Below the pieces are notes generated by a model. It ran no database searches and was not told the origin of the DNA. It saw nothing but the letters and a program-made list of their open reading frames with translations. Made by a program: the position numbers and the translations under genes. DNA of 64,000 nt, taken from positions 62,001-126,000 of the forward strand of contig JHWS01000006.1 in NCBI GenBank assembly GCA_000687675.1, written 5' to 3'. Shown here one piece after another: positions 49,227 through 57,553 of this stretch (position 1 is its first letter; every line of letters begins with the position of its first letter). The DNA is from Lachnospiraceae bacterium NC2008 (GTDB lineage: Bacteria > Bacillota > Clostridia > Lachnospirales > Lachnospiraceae).

Positions 49227-50315
49227 GTGAAGATTATACATAGCGCAGATCAGCATCTGGATTCTAAGATGGAAGCTAATCTTTCTAAAGAAAAAGCTAA
49301 AGAGCGCAATGCTGAGATTAGAAAAACATTCGTCCGTATGGTGGACTACGCTGAGGAAAATCAGGTAGCAGCCATACTTCTTGCAGGAGACCTTTTCGAT
49401 AGAAAAATCGTATCTAAAACAGATCAGGAAGTAGTGAAAAATGCTATAGACACTCATCCTGATATAGATTTCTTCTACATTCGTGGCAATCATGATGATA
49501 ATTCATTTTTAGCTTCCCTTGATGAGAAGCCAGACAATCTGAAACTTTTTGAAGACAAGTTTACAAGCTATCAGGTAAAAGATTCAGATGTATATATTAC
49601 TGGAGCTGAACTTACTGGAAGTGGCAGCATCTACAACACACTTAGCCTGAACATGGATAAGTTTAATATTGTTATGCTTCATGGTCAGGAAAGTAACTAT
49701 GAGGGAAAGGATAAGACAGAGATTATTAATCTTACTGCCCTTTCTAACAGAGGTATAGACTATCTTGCCCTTGGTCATGTTCACGAGCATAAGGAAGGTA
49801 AGCTTGATGCCAGAGGAACATATGCATACTGCGGTGCACTTGAGGGAAGAGGCTTTGACGAATGCGGAGACCATGGCTTTATTCTTCTTGATATTGATGA
49901 AGAACATAAAACATATAATCACGAATTCGTTCCATTTGCATATAGAAAGCTTCACCTTGTAGAGGCAGATGTTTCTAATCTTGAGTCTGTAACAGATATA
50001 GAAAGTAAGGTTAAGGACTGCCTTCAGGAAGCAGCTATAGATGACAAGGATCTTGTAAAAGTTGAACTTGTAGGCTCAGTTTCTATGGATGCCAATGTGG
50101 ATATTGATTACCTGACTAAAGCATATGATGGGGAATATTACATGATAAAGTTCAAAGATAGAACTAATATGCATGTTGATTACAATGCTTATGCTTTAGA
50201 TGAATCCTTAAAGGGCGAATTTGTTAGAACAGTACAGGCCTCTGATCTTGATGAGGATACTAAGGCCAAGGTTATTCGTATGGGAATAGGCCTTCTTAAG
50301 GGAGAATCTATCTAG
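49227..50315 (+). CDS. yhaO: Mre11/SbcD-like DNA exonuclease (YhaO-like)
   Basis: A 362-residue metallophosphoesterase. The metal motifs are seen as SADQHLD, GDLFD, RGNHD, MLHGQE and GHVHEH, all intact. The start is a GTG at 49227 behind AAAGGGGG. The gene for a YhaN-like ATPase follows after 48 nt; the pair corresponds to the Bacillus YhaO-YhaN type of Rad50/Mre11-like complexes and likely acts in DNA end processing. Confidence 0.9.
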   Translation: MKIIHSADQHLDSKMEANLSKEKAKERNAEIRKTFVRMVDYAEENQVAAILLAGDLFDRKIVSKTDQEVVKNAIDTHPDIDFFYIRGNHDDNSFLASLDEKPDNLKLFEDKFTSYQVKDSDVYITGAELTGSGSIYNTLSLNMDKFNIVMLHGQESNYEGKDKTEIINLTALSNRGIDYLALGHVHEHKEGKLDARGTYAYCGALEGRGFDECGDHGFILLDIDEEHKTYNHEFVPFAYRKLHLVEADVSNLESVTDIESKVKDCLQEAAIDDKDLVKVELVGSVSMDANVDIDYLTKAYDGEYYMIKFKDRTNMHVDYNAYALDESLKGEFVRTVQASDLDEDTKAKVIRMGIGLLKGESI

Positions 50316-50363
50316 GATATAAGGGACAATATAGGCTTTTATTCGAAAGGTACGGTTAATACT

Positions 50364-52805
50364 ATGAAGATATTAAGTATACATATAGAGAATTTTGGAA
50401 AACTTCATGATGCAGACTTTTCTTTTAAGGATGGGCTTAATACTATCTGCCTTCCTAATGGTACTGGAAAGTCAACCTTAGCAACATTTATTAAGGTTAT
50501 GTTCTATGGTTTTGATAATGAAGGTAAGAGAGATGAACTTGAAAATGAAAGAAAGCATTATTTCCCATGGCAGGGTGGTGCTTATGGTGGAAGTATAGCA
50601 TTTGAAGCTTCAGGCAAATCTTATGAACTTCAAAGAAGCTTTGGCCAGAAGGATAAGGATGATACTTTCTTACTTAGAGACCTTGAGACTAAACTTGAAA
50701 GTAAGGATTTTACCTCGAATATTGGTGAGGAACTATTTGGAATTAACAGCGAATCATTTGTAAGATCTGCCTTTATATCTCAGAGCTCATGTGAGACAGA
50801 AGCAACAGACAGTATTAATACCAAGATGGGTAACCTGGTTGATAATACTGATGACCTTAACCGTTATGGCACTGTTATAGCTGCTCTTGATGAGGCTAAG
50901 AATCATTTATCTGCTACAAGAAAAACTGGTGAGCTATCTAAGATAAAAAGTGAGATTAATGACCTTAAAGTAAAGATTAAGGAAGGACAGGGAATAGATG
51001 AAGCAGTAGCTGCAATCTTTGATAAGAGTGAGGCTGATAAGAAGGCTTATGCTGCTCTTAAGGAAGAACAGGCAAAGTTAAATGAAAAGCAGAAAGAGAT
51101 GTCTGTTTACAAGGATGCCAAAGCAACAAAGCTTCGCTATGAAGAATTTGTAAGGCAGGAAAGAGAAAGAAAAGAAAATCTTGATAAGACTATGGCAGCT
51201 TTTAAGGGAAGCGTACCAGCCAAAGAGGAATTAGAAGAGGCTATTAATCTTGCTAATTCTGTTGATAAGATGCATGAAAAACTAGATGCTCTTAAGGACT
51301 ATCAGGATAGCGACAGTGTAGGAAGAGGTAAGGAACTTACAGAAAAGATAGAAAAGTATGAGCTTAAATTTGCAACAGGAGTTCCTACAGACAGTGAGAT
51401 ATCAAGACTTATAGAACAGTGGAGTCAGCGTAGCGAGCAGAAGGGTTCACTTTCTCAGAAGAAGGACACTCTTCAGACTCTTATGGATATTGATGACGAT
51501 AAGAAGGAGAAGGCTCAGGAAAAATATAGGTCTGCAGCCAAAACTTCTAATACTTTAGGAATTATTATGCTTATCCTTGGATTTGTAGCGCTTGGACTAG
51601 CCCTTGCAACAAGTCCAAAGGGTAGTACTCTTATTATTGAATATGGGGCGGCACTAGTATGCTTTGCTCTTTCTATAGTTCTTTTTGTAGGTGCAATATC
51701 TAAAAAGAAGACTGCAAAGGATATGGTCTTTCCAGTTAATCCTCACCTTGTTGCTCTTAGAAGTGAGATAGAATCCAGCGAAGTATTTGTAAAGGATGTT
51801 TATAACGATACAGAGGATTTCTTTATTAGATACAATCTTCCTCTTGATGAATATACAGTTGTTAATGAACTTTATAACCTTAAGAAAGATATAGAAGAGT
51901 ACGAAAAAATCAAGGTTTCTGGTAAAGAAGAACTTGAGAAGTACAAGGAAAAGGAAGAAGAGTATAAGAAGCTTAAGGCTGATTATGAAGATGGCTTAAA
52001 GAAATTAGAGACATCTATGAAGAAGTTCGGTTATGAGGATATTGAACCGTCTAAGACTATTACTGAGCTTAACTCATTAAGAGACCTTCTTAGGGAATAC
52101 CAGGCAGCTAAAGCAGAACATGATAAGGCAGCAGAGAACCTTAAGATATTTGAGGATAAAACTCCTGATCTAGAGGAAATTAAGAACCTTAAAGAGCCAG
52201 AAGGACCAGAATCTATGCAGGTTAATGAAGCAAGGCTTGCTTCTATTCATAGTGAGCTTGAGAACCTGTCCAGAAATATAGAAGCCTACAAGCGTGAACT
52301 TGACGACTTTAGACTTAAGAAAGAGGAAACAGCTTCATATGAAAATGCTCTTGAAATAAAAGAAGAAGAGCAGCAGCTTATTGCAGATAAACTTGATATA
52401 GTTAACAAAACCAAGGACTTTATGACTGCGGCAAAGGTTAACCTTACCAAGAAATACACAGGCCCAATTACAGATGGCTTTAATAAATATTACAAGCTTC
52501 TTGATAAAGAAGCATCTGATGATAAGTTTGCCTTTGATGCTCATATTAATCTTGAGTTTGCGGAGCAGGGTAGTCCTAGAAAGCCAGGCTTCTTAAGCAG
52601 GGGACTTAGAGATATGTCTGGTATAGCACTTCGTATGGCATTTGTAGATGCTATGTATCAGGATGAAAAGCCATTCGTTGTATTTGATGATCCATATGTA
52701 AATCTTGATGATGAGAAACTTAAGGCTGGACTTGGATTATTAGAAGATCTTTCTAAAGAACATCAGATAATATACTTTACCTGCAACCAGCTTCGAGCAA
52801 AATAA
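50364..52805 (+). CDS. yhaN: Rad50/SbcC-like ATPase with internal membrane helices (YhaN-like)
   Basis: An 813-residue protein. Walker A is in LPNGTGKST near residue 30; the signature region is LSRGLRDM and Walker B is VVFDDPYVNLD near the C terminus. Long coiled coils span about residues 180-390 and 480-690. Two membrane helices (about 395-445) interrupt the coiled coil, a feature of YhaN-type proteins not present in SbcC. Together with the nuclease upstream it would form a membrane-tethered DNA-processing complex. Confidence 0.88.
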   Translation: MKILSIHIENFGKLHDADFSFKDGLNTICLPNGTGKSTLATFIKVMFYGFDNEGKRDELENERKHYFPWQGGAYGGSIAFEASGKSYELQRSFGQKDKDDTFLLRDLETKLESKDFTSNIGEELFGINSESFVRSAFISQSSCETEATDSINTKMGNLVDNTDDLNRYGTVIAALDEAKNHLSATRKTGELSKIKSEINDLKVKIKEGQGIDEAVAAIFDKSEADKKAYAALKEEQAKLNEKQKEMSVYKDAKATKLRYEEFVRQERERKENLDKTMAAFKGSVPAKEELEEAINLANSVDKMHEKLDALKDYQDSDSVGRGKELTEKIEKYELKFATGVPTDSEISRLIEQWSQRSEQKGSLSQKKDTLQTLMDIDDDKKEKAQEKYRSAAKTSNTLGIIMLILGFVALGLALATSPKGSTLIIEYGAALVCFALSIVLFVGAISKKKTAKDMVFPVNPHLVALRSEIESSEVFVKDVYNDTEDFFIRYNLPLDEYTVVNELYNLKKDIEEYEKIKVSGKEELEKYKEKEEEYKKLKADYEDGLKKLETSMKKFGYEDIEPSKTITELNSLRDLLREYQAAKAEHDKAAENLKIFEDKTPDLEEIKNLKEPEGPESMQVNEARLASIHSELENLSRNIEAYKRELDDFRLKKEETASYENALEIKEEEQQLIADKLDIVNKTKDFMTAAKVNLTKKYTGPITDGFNKYYKLLDKEASDDKFAFDAHINLEFAEQGSPRKPGFLSRGLRDMSGIALRMAFVDAMYQDEKPFVVFDDPYVNLDDEKLKAGLGLLEDLSKEHQIIYFTCNQLRAK

Positions 52806-52808
52806 AAG

Positions 52809-53615
52809 ATGAAAACTATTAAACAATCAACATTAAAATATATTGCCATCATAACTATGTTTATAGACCATATAGGGGCATTTATCTTAAGGCACGAAGT
52901 TAATGCTAAGTATCCAGTTAGGATGAAGATGGGAGATATGCCTGGAACGGGAGATCCACTTCTTATAACCTATTTCATAATAAGGGCTATTGGCAGGCTG
53001 GCATTTCCTCTCTTTTGCTTTATGTTGGTGGAAGGGCTATTTCACACGAAAAGTAAGTTTAAGTATGCCACAAGACTGCTTATCTTTGCCTTAATATCAG
53101 AAGTACCTTTTGATCTTGCTAACAGGCATGTGTACTGGTATCCAAAGTACCAGAATGTATTCTTTACTCTTTTCCTTGGTTTAATTGCCATATGGGGATT
53201 ATCCTATGCAAAGCAGGAAATGAAGAAGTGTATCACAGGTAAGGGAACATCTATACTTAAGTTCTTATCACCTATCTGTATCGCTATGCTTGTATCCTGC
53301 TCAGCAGTTCTATTAGCTGATGAGATTCATACCGACTATGGTATGGGTGGTGTTCTTTGTATAATAATTATGTACTTAATCTATGATATGTATATAGAGA
53401 CCTGGACCAGGAATAAAGCCTATTGTATGACTATGCTTTCAGGTGTAATTGTTCTTTCAAGTTTCAATAACTTTGAATTATTTGCATTTATAGATGTGGC
53501 GATTATAGCATTCTATATGGGAGAAAGAGGAAAGGTAAGCAAATACTTTTTCTACGCCTTCTACCCAGCCCATATATTGCTTTTGTATTTTGCGTGTAAG
53601 TATATTTTAGGATAA
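52809..53615 (+). CDS. TraX-family membrane protein
   Basis: A 268-residue membrane protein with about eight helices. The opening STLKYIAIITMFIDHIGAF and the later RAIGRLAFPLFCFMLVEGLFHT are characteristic of TraX, an acyltransferase-like family that acetylates pilin in F plasmids but is widespread on Firmicute chromosomes, where the role is unknown. It begins 4 nt after the ATPase gene, without a strong ribosome site, so it is coupled to it. Confidence 0.88.
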   Translation: MKTIKQSTLKYIAIITMFIDHIGAFILRHEVNAKYPVRMKMGDMPGTGDPLLITYFIIRAIGRLAFPLFCFMLVEGLFHTKSKFKYATRLLIFALISEVPFDLANRHVYWYPKYQNVFFTLFLGLIAIWGLSYAKQEMKKCITGKGTSILKFLSPICIAMLVSCSAVLLADEIHTDYGMGGVLCIIIMYLIYDMYIETWTRNKAYCMTMLSGVIVLSSFNNFELFAFIDVAIIAFYMGERGKVSKYFFYAFYPAHILLLYFACKYILG

Positions 53616-53624
53616 CTTATAATG

Positions 53625-53647
53625 AAAAAGCCTGGCTAACGCCGGGC
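53625..53647 (-). terminator. terminator for the HAD-like gene (minus strand)
   Basis: GCCTGGC (53630-53636) pairs with GCCGGGC (53641-53647, one wobble). Five A residues at 53625-53629 give a T-run on the minus strand. Confidence 0.65.
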
Positions 53648-53693
53648 GTTAATTATGTTTTTGTTCCCAGTATAGCCGAGCATAATTTATATA

Positions 53694-53716
53694 ATCCCCC
53701 GGCGCAGCCGGGGGAT
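53694..53716. other. GC-rich perfect hairpin
   Basis: ATCCCCCGGC-GCA-GCCGGGGGAT is a 10-bp perfect stem just after the HAD-like gene on the minus strand. It may be a second terminator or RNA-stabilising structure. Confidence 0.6.
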
Positions 53717-53723
53717 TTCCAAC

Positions 53724-54071
53724 TTATAACTCTTTTAATACTTCCAAGTCAAGCATCTTATCGTCGATATAGTAGTCTGCATTAGGCTTACCAAACTTAA
53801 GCTCATGATATTTAAGTCCCCAGTCAGCCATCTGCTTCTTAGTTACTTCTGACCAGTCGATACCTGTCTTATAACCACGAGCAGTAAATAGAATGATATG
53901 ATTTCCATTGTCATAGAGGCGGTTAATTACATTAACCATCTCAGTAATAGGCTCTGTATCTGCGTAGTTAAGTGATGGGTTAATCTTAGCGATTACTCCA
54001 TCTATATCAAAAACAAAGATTTTTCCACTTTCATTTCTGAGTTTTTCTAATAATGCTTCTTTATTTTCCAT
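53724..54071 (-). CDS. small HAD-like phosphatase-type protein
   Basis: A 115-residue protein with a HAD-like core: FVFDIDGVIA (nucleophile and general acid aspartates), the second motif LFTAR, and the DYYIDDK aspartate pair. The size, without a cap domain, fits small HAD proteins often seen in capsule and sugar-nucleotide clusters. GGAGG precedes the start, behind a hairpin at 54088-54114. Its substrate may be a phosphorylated intermediate of the glycan pathway encoded upstream. Confidence 0.82.
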   Translation of the reverse strand: MENKEALLEKLRNESGKIFVFDIDGVIAKINPSLNYADTEPITEMVNVINRLYDNGNHIILFTARGYKTGIDWSEVTKKQMADWGLKYHELKFGKPNADYYIDDKMLDLEVLKEL

Positions 54072-54087
54072 TGTTTTACCTCCACGA

Positions 54088-54114
54088 AGACAAATCGCGA
54101 ATGCAATTTGTCTG
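54088..54114 (-). other. hairpin in the HAD-gene leader
   Basis: AGACAAAT (54088-54095) pairs with ATTTGTCT near 54107-54114, just upstream of the ribosome site. There is no T-run. Confidence 0.45.
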
Positions 54115-54147
54115 AGCTCTTACCTTTCAATATATAAACTTAAAATA

Positions 54148-54167
54148 CCCCGCTGTTACCAGCGGGG
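54148..54167 (-). terminator. intrinsic terminator after the decarboxylase gene
   Basis: CCCCGCTG-TTAC-CAGCGGGG with a T-rich stretch on the minus strand. It separates the decarboxylase gene from the HAD-like gene, so the latter is partly insulated. Confidence 0.75.
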
Positions 54168-54180
54168 CTCTATAATTAAC

Positions 54181-55299
54181 TTATTCAGCAAGGAACTTCA
54201 TAAAGTTTTCCTTATTTTCAAGAGCTGTAGTTGTTGGGCGACCAAGATCATCTCTTGCACCGATAGAGCAGAGAACTTCAATAAGTGAAAGTTCCTTAGC
54301 TTCTGCAGCATCTTTAAGTGCCTTATCAAGAGCTTCAAATGTATCAACTCTGACAGCCTTAGGATAACCAATTGTTTCAGCAAGCTTTGCTACGTTAAGA
54401 CCACTGGCAACTGTTGGCATACCACCAACTGTTTCGTGAGCACCATTGTTAATAACAATATGAACCATATTCTTTGGAGCAATATTAGCAACAACTGCCA
54501 TAGCACCAAGGTGCATAAGAGCAGCACCGTCGCCATCTATACACCATACCTTACGGTCTGGCTTATTAACAGCAACACCAAGAGCGATAGAAGAAGCATG
54601 ACCCATAGAACCTACAGTAAGGAAGTCATACTTGTGTGACTGACCATTGGCTTCACGAATCTCGAAAAGTTCTCTACTTGCCTTACCAGTTGTGCTGACA
54701 ATAACGTCCTCACCTGTAGCAGCAACGATATGACGAACTATTTCCTCACGAACCATAGCATTGTCATTCTTATATTCAACCTTCTCATCATATGATAGAG
54801 CACCCTTACGTACTACAAAAGCAACCTGCTTACCCTTAGCAAGAAGCCCTTTGAATTCTTCCATCTTAGCCTTAAGATCATCGAGGCTTGTTTCTTTATC
54901 AAGAACGTATGACTGTATATCCATATCATCAAGGAGTTTTACAGTAACCATACCCTGATATACATGCTGAGGTTCATCATGAATACCCGGCTCACCTCTC
55001 CAGCCTATAACAAAGATAGTTGGAATGGCATATACATTATCATTAAGAAGAGACGCAACTGGGTTTATGATGTTACCCTCTCCAGAGTTCTGCATATATA
55101 CAACAGGGACCTTTCCTGTAGCCATATGATAACCTGCCGCAAGTGCTGCACAGTTACCTTCATTGGCAGCTATTACGTGGCGCTTAGCATCTATTCCATA
55201 TGTATTCATGAGATAGTTACAAAGAGCCTTAAGCTGAGAATCTGGAACTCCTGTGAAAAAATCTGCTCCTAAAGCATCTACAAAATCCTGTACCTTCAT
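54181..55299 (-). CDS. aepY: phosphonopyruvate decarboxylase-like ThDP enzyme
   Basis: A 372-residue thiamin-diphosphate enzyme with the Pyr domain first (ANEGNCAALAAGYHMATGK, with the catalytic glutamate) and the PP domain second (GDGAALMHLG, then NNGAHETVGG). Length and motifs match AepY, which decarboxylates phosphonopyruvate to phosphonoacetaldehyde; sulfopyruvate decarboxylase is a close relative. No PEP mutase gene is in the window, so the substrate is uncertain. GAGGAAAC precedes the ATG. It lies in a minus-strand glycan cluster. Confidence 0.83.
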   Translation of the reverse strand: MKVQDFVDALGADFFTGVPDSQLKALCNYLMNTYGIDAKRHVIAANEGNCAALAAGYHMATGKVPVVYMQNSGEGNIINPVASLLNDNVYAIPTIFVIGWRGEPGIHDEPQHVYQGMVTVKLLDDMDIQSYVLDKETSLDDLKAKMEEFKGLLAKGKQVAFVVRKGALSYDEKVEYKNDNAMVREEIVRHIVAATGEDVIVSTTGKASRELFEIREANGQSHKYDFLTVGSMGHASSIALGVAVNKPDRKVWCIDGDGAALMHLGAMAVVANIAPKNMVHIVINNGAHETVGGMPTVASGLNVAKLAETIGYPKAVRVDTFEALDKALKDAAEAKELSLIEVLCSIGARDDLGRPTTTALENKENFMKFLAE

Positions 55300-55338
55300 A
55301 AATTGTTTCCTCTCTTCTTAATCTGATTAATAATTTGA

Positions 55339-56502
55339 TTAGGCATCTTTCTCTGAATTAGAAGGGCTTATTGATAAATATCCAATAGCCATCATCCAAA
55401 GAAGGTTCTTGTTAAAGTATGGGGCGAAGCTTTCTGCTATAAGGTAGGCAAATACGCAGATAAGGACAATCATCCCTTTTATATCTTTATTTTTATACAT
55501 CCTTATATAGAGATAAAGGAAAGTTGCAAGCATAATTATCAGAAGTATAAGTCCTTCTGAAAATAGGCTGCTTACAAATCCATTCTCAGATGTAACAAGT
55601 ACATTACCATAGCCGAAGGCATTGACCTTATATTTTTCAAATGACTGAATCATACTGGTAAGTCTGCCAGTCATAATTTCATCATTAAGAAAGATAAAAA
55701 AACGGCCTTTTGGAGTGTTGTCATAAAGGTTACCCTGATAGGTAAGTATAAGTAACAAAACTCCGCATATATATTCTGTAATAGCAACTGCAAATGTTAC
55801 TATAGAAACTACTTTTATCTTGTTCTTTAAAAATGTGTATAGGATTGCTAACAATGCCATAAGGGCATATGCAGCAAGTGCCATCTTTGACTTTGCAAGT
55901 AAGAGTGGCGCAGAGCAGATAATAAAGATAACCGGTGATAGCCAGCATTTTATCTTATCTGCAAATAAGTATACTGCCATAAGAGCAAGCCTGATATAAA
56001 ATAGGGCAAAGCCGTTAGGATGATAGAATCCAAAGCAGTATCTTGTTTCTGGAACATGTCTAAAGTTTTGATATATAGAAAACTGGCCATGAAGTCCCAT
56101 TGCTGAAAGCAGGGCGGCCAAGGCCATAACCAAAAGAGTTCCGTAGAAGAAGAGCTTTATGACCTTGTTTACAAGCTCCTTATCTCCATAGATTCTTGAT
56201 GCTATAAGAGCAAGCCCTATACGAAGTACAAGAGCACTATGCTGAGCCTTATAGCAAAGTAGTCCATATACAGCTATCAGAATATATACAGCAAGTTCAC
56301 AAAGTGAGCTTTTACTAAATATATTTTTATAATCATACCCTGTAAGGATAGTTAGCAGGAAGAAGCCCATACCTGCCATAATAATAACAGGCTCATGATA
56401 GCCGCCTGTTACATAACCCGAAAAACTGACTGTGAATTCGCATACGATTCCCAGCCAGTAAAATATGTAAATAAGTCTATTTCTGATGTCAGTATTGTTC
56501 AT
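55339..56502 (-). CDS. O-antigen polymerase/ligase-like membrane protein
   Basis: A 387-residue protein with about ten membrane helices and a larger loop near residues 265-300 before the last helices, the layout of Wzy polymerases and WaaL-like ligases. Sequence in this class is poorly conserved, so assignment rests on topology and context. It begins one base after the NeuB-like gene stop (TAG-T-ATG), so the two are translated together. It probably polymerises or transfers a surface glycan. Confidence 0.7.
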   Translation of the reverse strand: MNNTDIRNRLIYIFYWLGIVCEFTVSFSGYVTGGYHEPVIIMAGMGFFLLTILTGYDYKNIFSKSSLCELAVYILIAVYGLLCYKAQHSALVLRIGLALIASRIYGDKELVNKVIKLFFYGTLLVMALAALLSAMGLHGQFSIYQNFRHVPETRYCFGFYHPNGFALFYIRLALMAVYLFADKIKCWLSPVIFIICSAPLLLAKSKMALAAYALMALLAILYTFLKNKIKVVSIVTFAVAITEYICGVLLLILTYQGNLYDNTPKGRFFIFLNDEIMTGRLTSMIQSFEKYKVNAFGYGNVLVTSENGFVSSLFSEGLILLIIMLATFLYLYIRMYKNKDIKGMIVLICVFAYLIAESFAPYFNKNLLWMMAIGYLSISPSNSEKDA

Positions 56503-56503
56503 A

Positions 56504-57376
56504 CTATCTCTGTCTGTATTTTAACTTATCACGCTGAACCTGTTCGATAGGAAGTATTTCCTGACTCTTGTATGTAAGAGCTTCGTAGGTCTGCTCAAGA
56601 TTTCTCTTAAGACGGCGCATACCATCTGGTTCAAGTGATGCTGCGTGGTCTGTACCCTTCCATGTTCTATCAAGAGTAAAATGTCTTTCGAACATAGTAG
56701 CACCAAGAGTATAGGCAGCTACATCTATAGCAATACCGTTGTGGTGGCCTGAAAAACCTATAGCCTTAACTCTGTCTTCATATTCCTTATAAAGTCTTGT
56801 AATCTCAAGGAGACATACATCCTTCATAGGAACTGGGTAGCCTGATGTACAGCAATATATAATAAGATCTTTGTTTCTTCCCTTTCTTTCGAAAAGTTCA
56901 ACAATCTGTTTTTCCTCTTCATGTGTTGTCATACCAAAGGAAATCTGAATCTCTCCCTGGTAGTTATCACAAAGCCACTCAAGCATAGCAGTGTTGTTGT
57001 TAGAAGCTGAAGGAATCTTAATAAACTTAGGATTAAGAGAAGCTATTTCCTTCGCAGAAGTAAGATCCCAAACAGAAGTAGAATACTCGATTCCCATCTT
57101 CTTGCAGTATTCCTGAAGCTCTCTATGCTGATCTACATTAAACTCTAAGAATTCTCTGTGCTCACCATAAGTTGCTCCGTATGAATTTGCTGGATTAGGA
57201 TGTGGAGCATTGTACTGCTCTGGAGTAAGAAGTTCCTTATTGCATCTCTTTTGGAACTTTACAGCATCAACCTTACAGAAAGTTGCTGCCATGTCTATCA
57301 TAGACTTTGCAATTTCTATATCACCCATGTGATTGCAGCCTATCTCAGCTATTACGTATGGTTCTTTATATGTCAT
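56504..57376 (-). CDS. NeuB-family nonulosonic acid synthase, SAF domain missing
   Basis: A 290-residue TIM-barrel protein. YVIAEIGCNHMGDIEIAKSM, DAVKFQKR, KIPSASNNN, FSGHHNGIAIDVAAYTLGA and ERHFTLDRTWKGTDHAASLEP match sialic-acid synthase (NeuB) enzymes that join PEP to a sugar. The usual C-terminal SAF (antifreeze-like) domain is absent, leaving about 50 residues fewer than typical. ATG 57376 is chosen because the upstream in-frame sequence is hydrophobic with no ribosome site, whereas GGAG precedes this codon. It is the first gene of the minus-strand cluster. Confidence 0.85.
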   Translation of the reverse strand: MTYKEPYVIAEIGCNHMGDIEIAKSMIDMAATFCKVDAVKFQKRCNKELLTPEQYNAPHPNPANSYGATYGEHREFLEFNVDQHRELQEYCKKMGIEYSTSVWDLTSAKEIASLNPKFIKIPSASNNNTAMLEWLCDNYQGEIQISFGMTTHEEEKQIVELFERKGRNKDLIIYCCTSGYPVPMKDVCLLEITRLYKEYEDRVKAIGFSGHHNGIAIDVAAYTLGATMFERHFTLDRTWKGTDHAASLEPDGMRRLKRNLEQTYEALTYKSQEILPIEQVQRDKLKYRQR

Positions 57377-57430
57377 TTTTTTTATTCTCCGGATAACCGG
57401 AAACTCCTTTTTACATAAATTACGATTGAA

Positions 57431-57460
57431 ATTATACCACAAAAGCACGAGCCAAGTGAA
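57431..57460 (-). promoter_or_regulatory. promoter for the NeuB-like operon
   Basis: On the minus strand the -35 is TTCACT (57460-57455), the spacer 18 nt and the -10 TATAAT (57436-57431). The 10-mer TTATACCACA at the -10 recurs at 57512-57521. Confidence 0.55.
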
Positions 57461-57553
57461 CACTTATGTTCATTTGGCGACGCTGAGTGATAACAGACGT
57501 GAAACGTCTGTTATACCACAATGCGGTCGTCAAGAACATATTTATGTGTTCTT
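57457..57553 (-). other. three consecutive hairpins between cyclase and NeuB-like genes
   Basis: TGAAC/GTTCA near 57458-57473, a perfect 10-bp stem TAACAGACGT-GAA-ACGTCTGTTA (57491-57513), and AAGAACATA/TGTGTTCTT (57532-57553), the last overlapping the cyclase stop codon. None has a good T-run on the minus strand. They may end cyclase transcripts or cap the NeuB operon mRNA. Confidence 0.5.
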
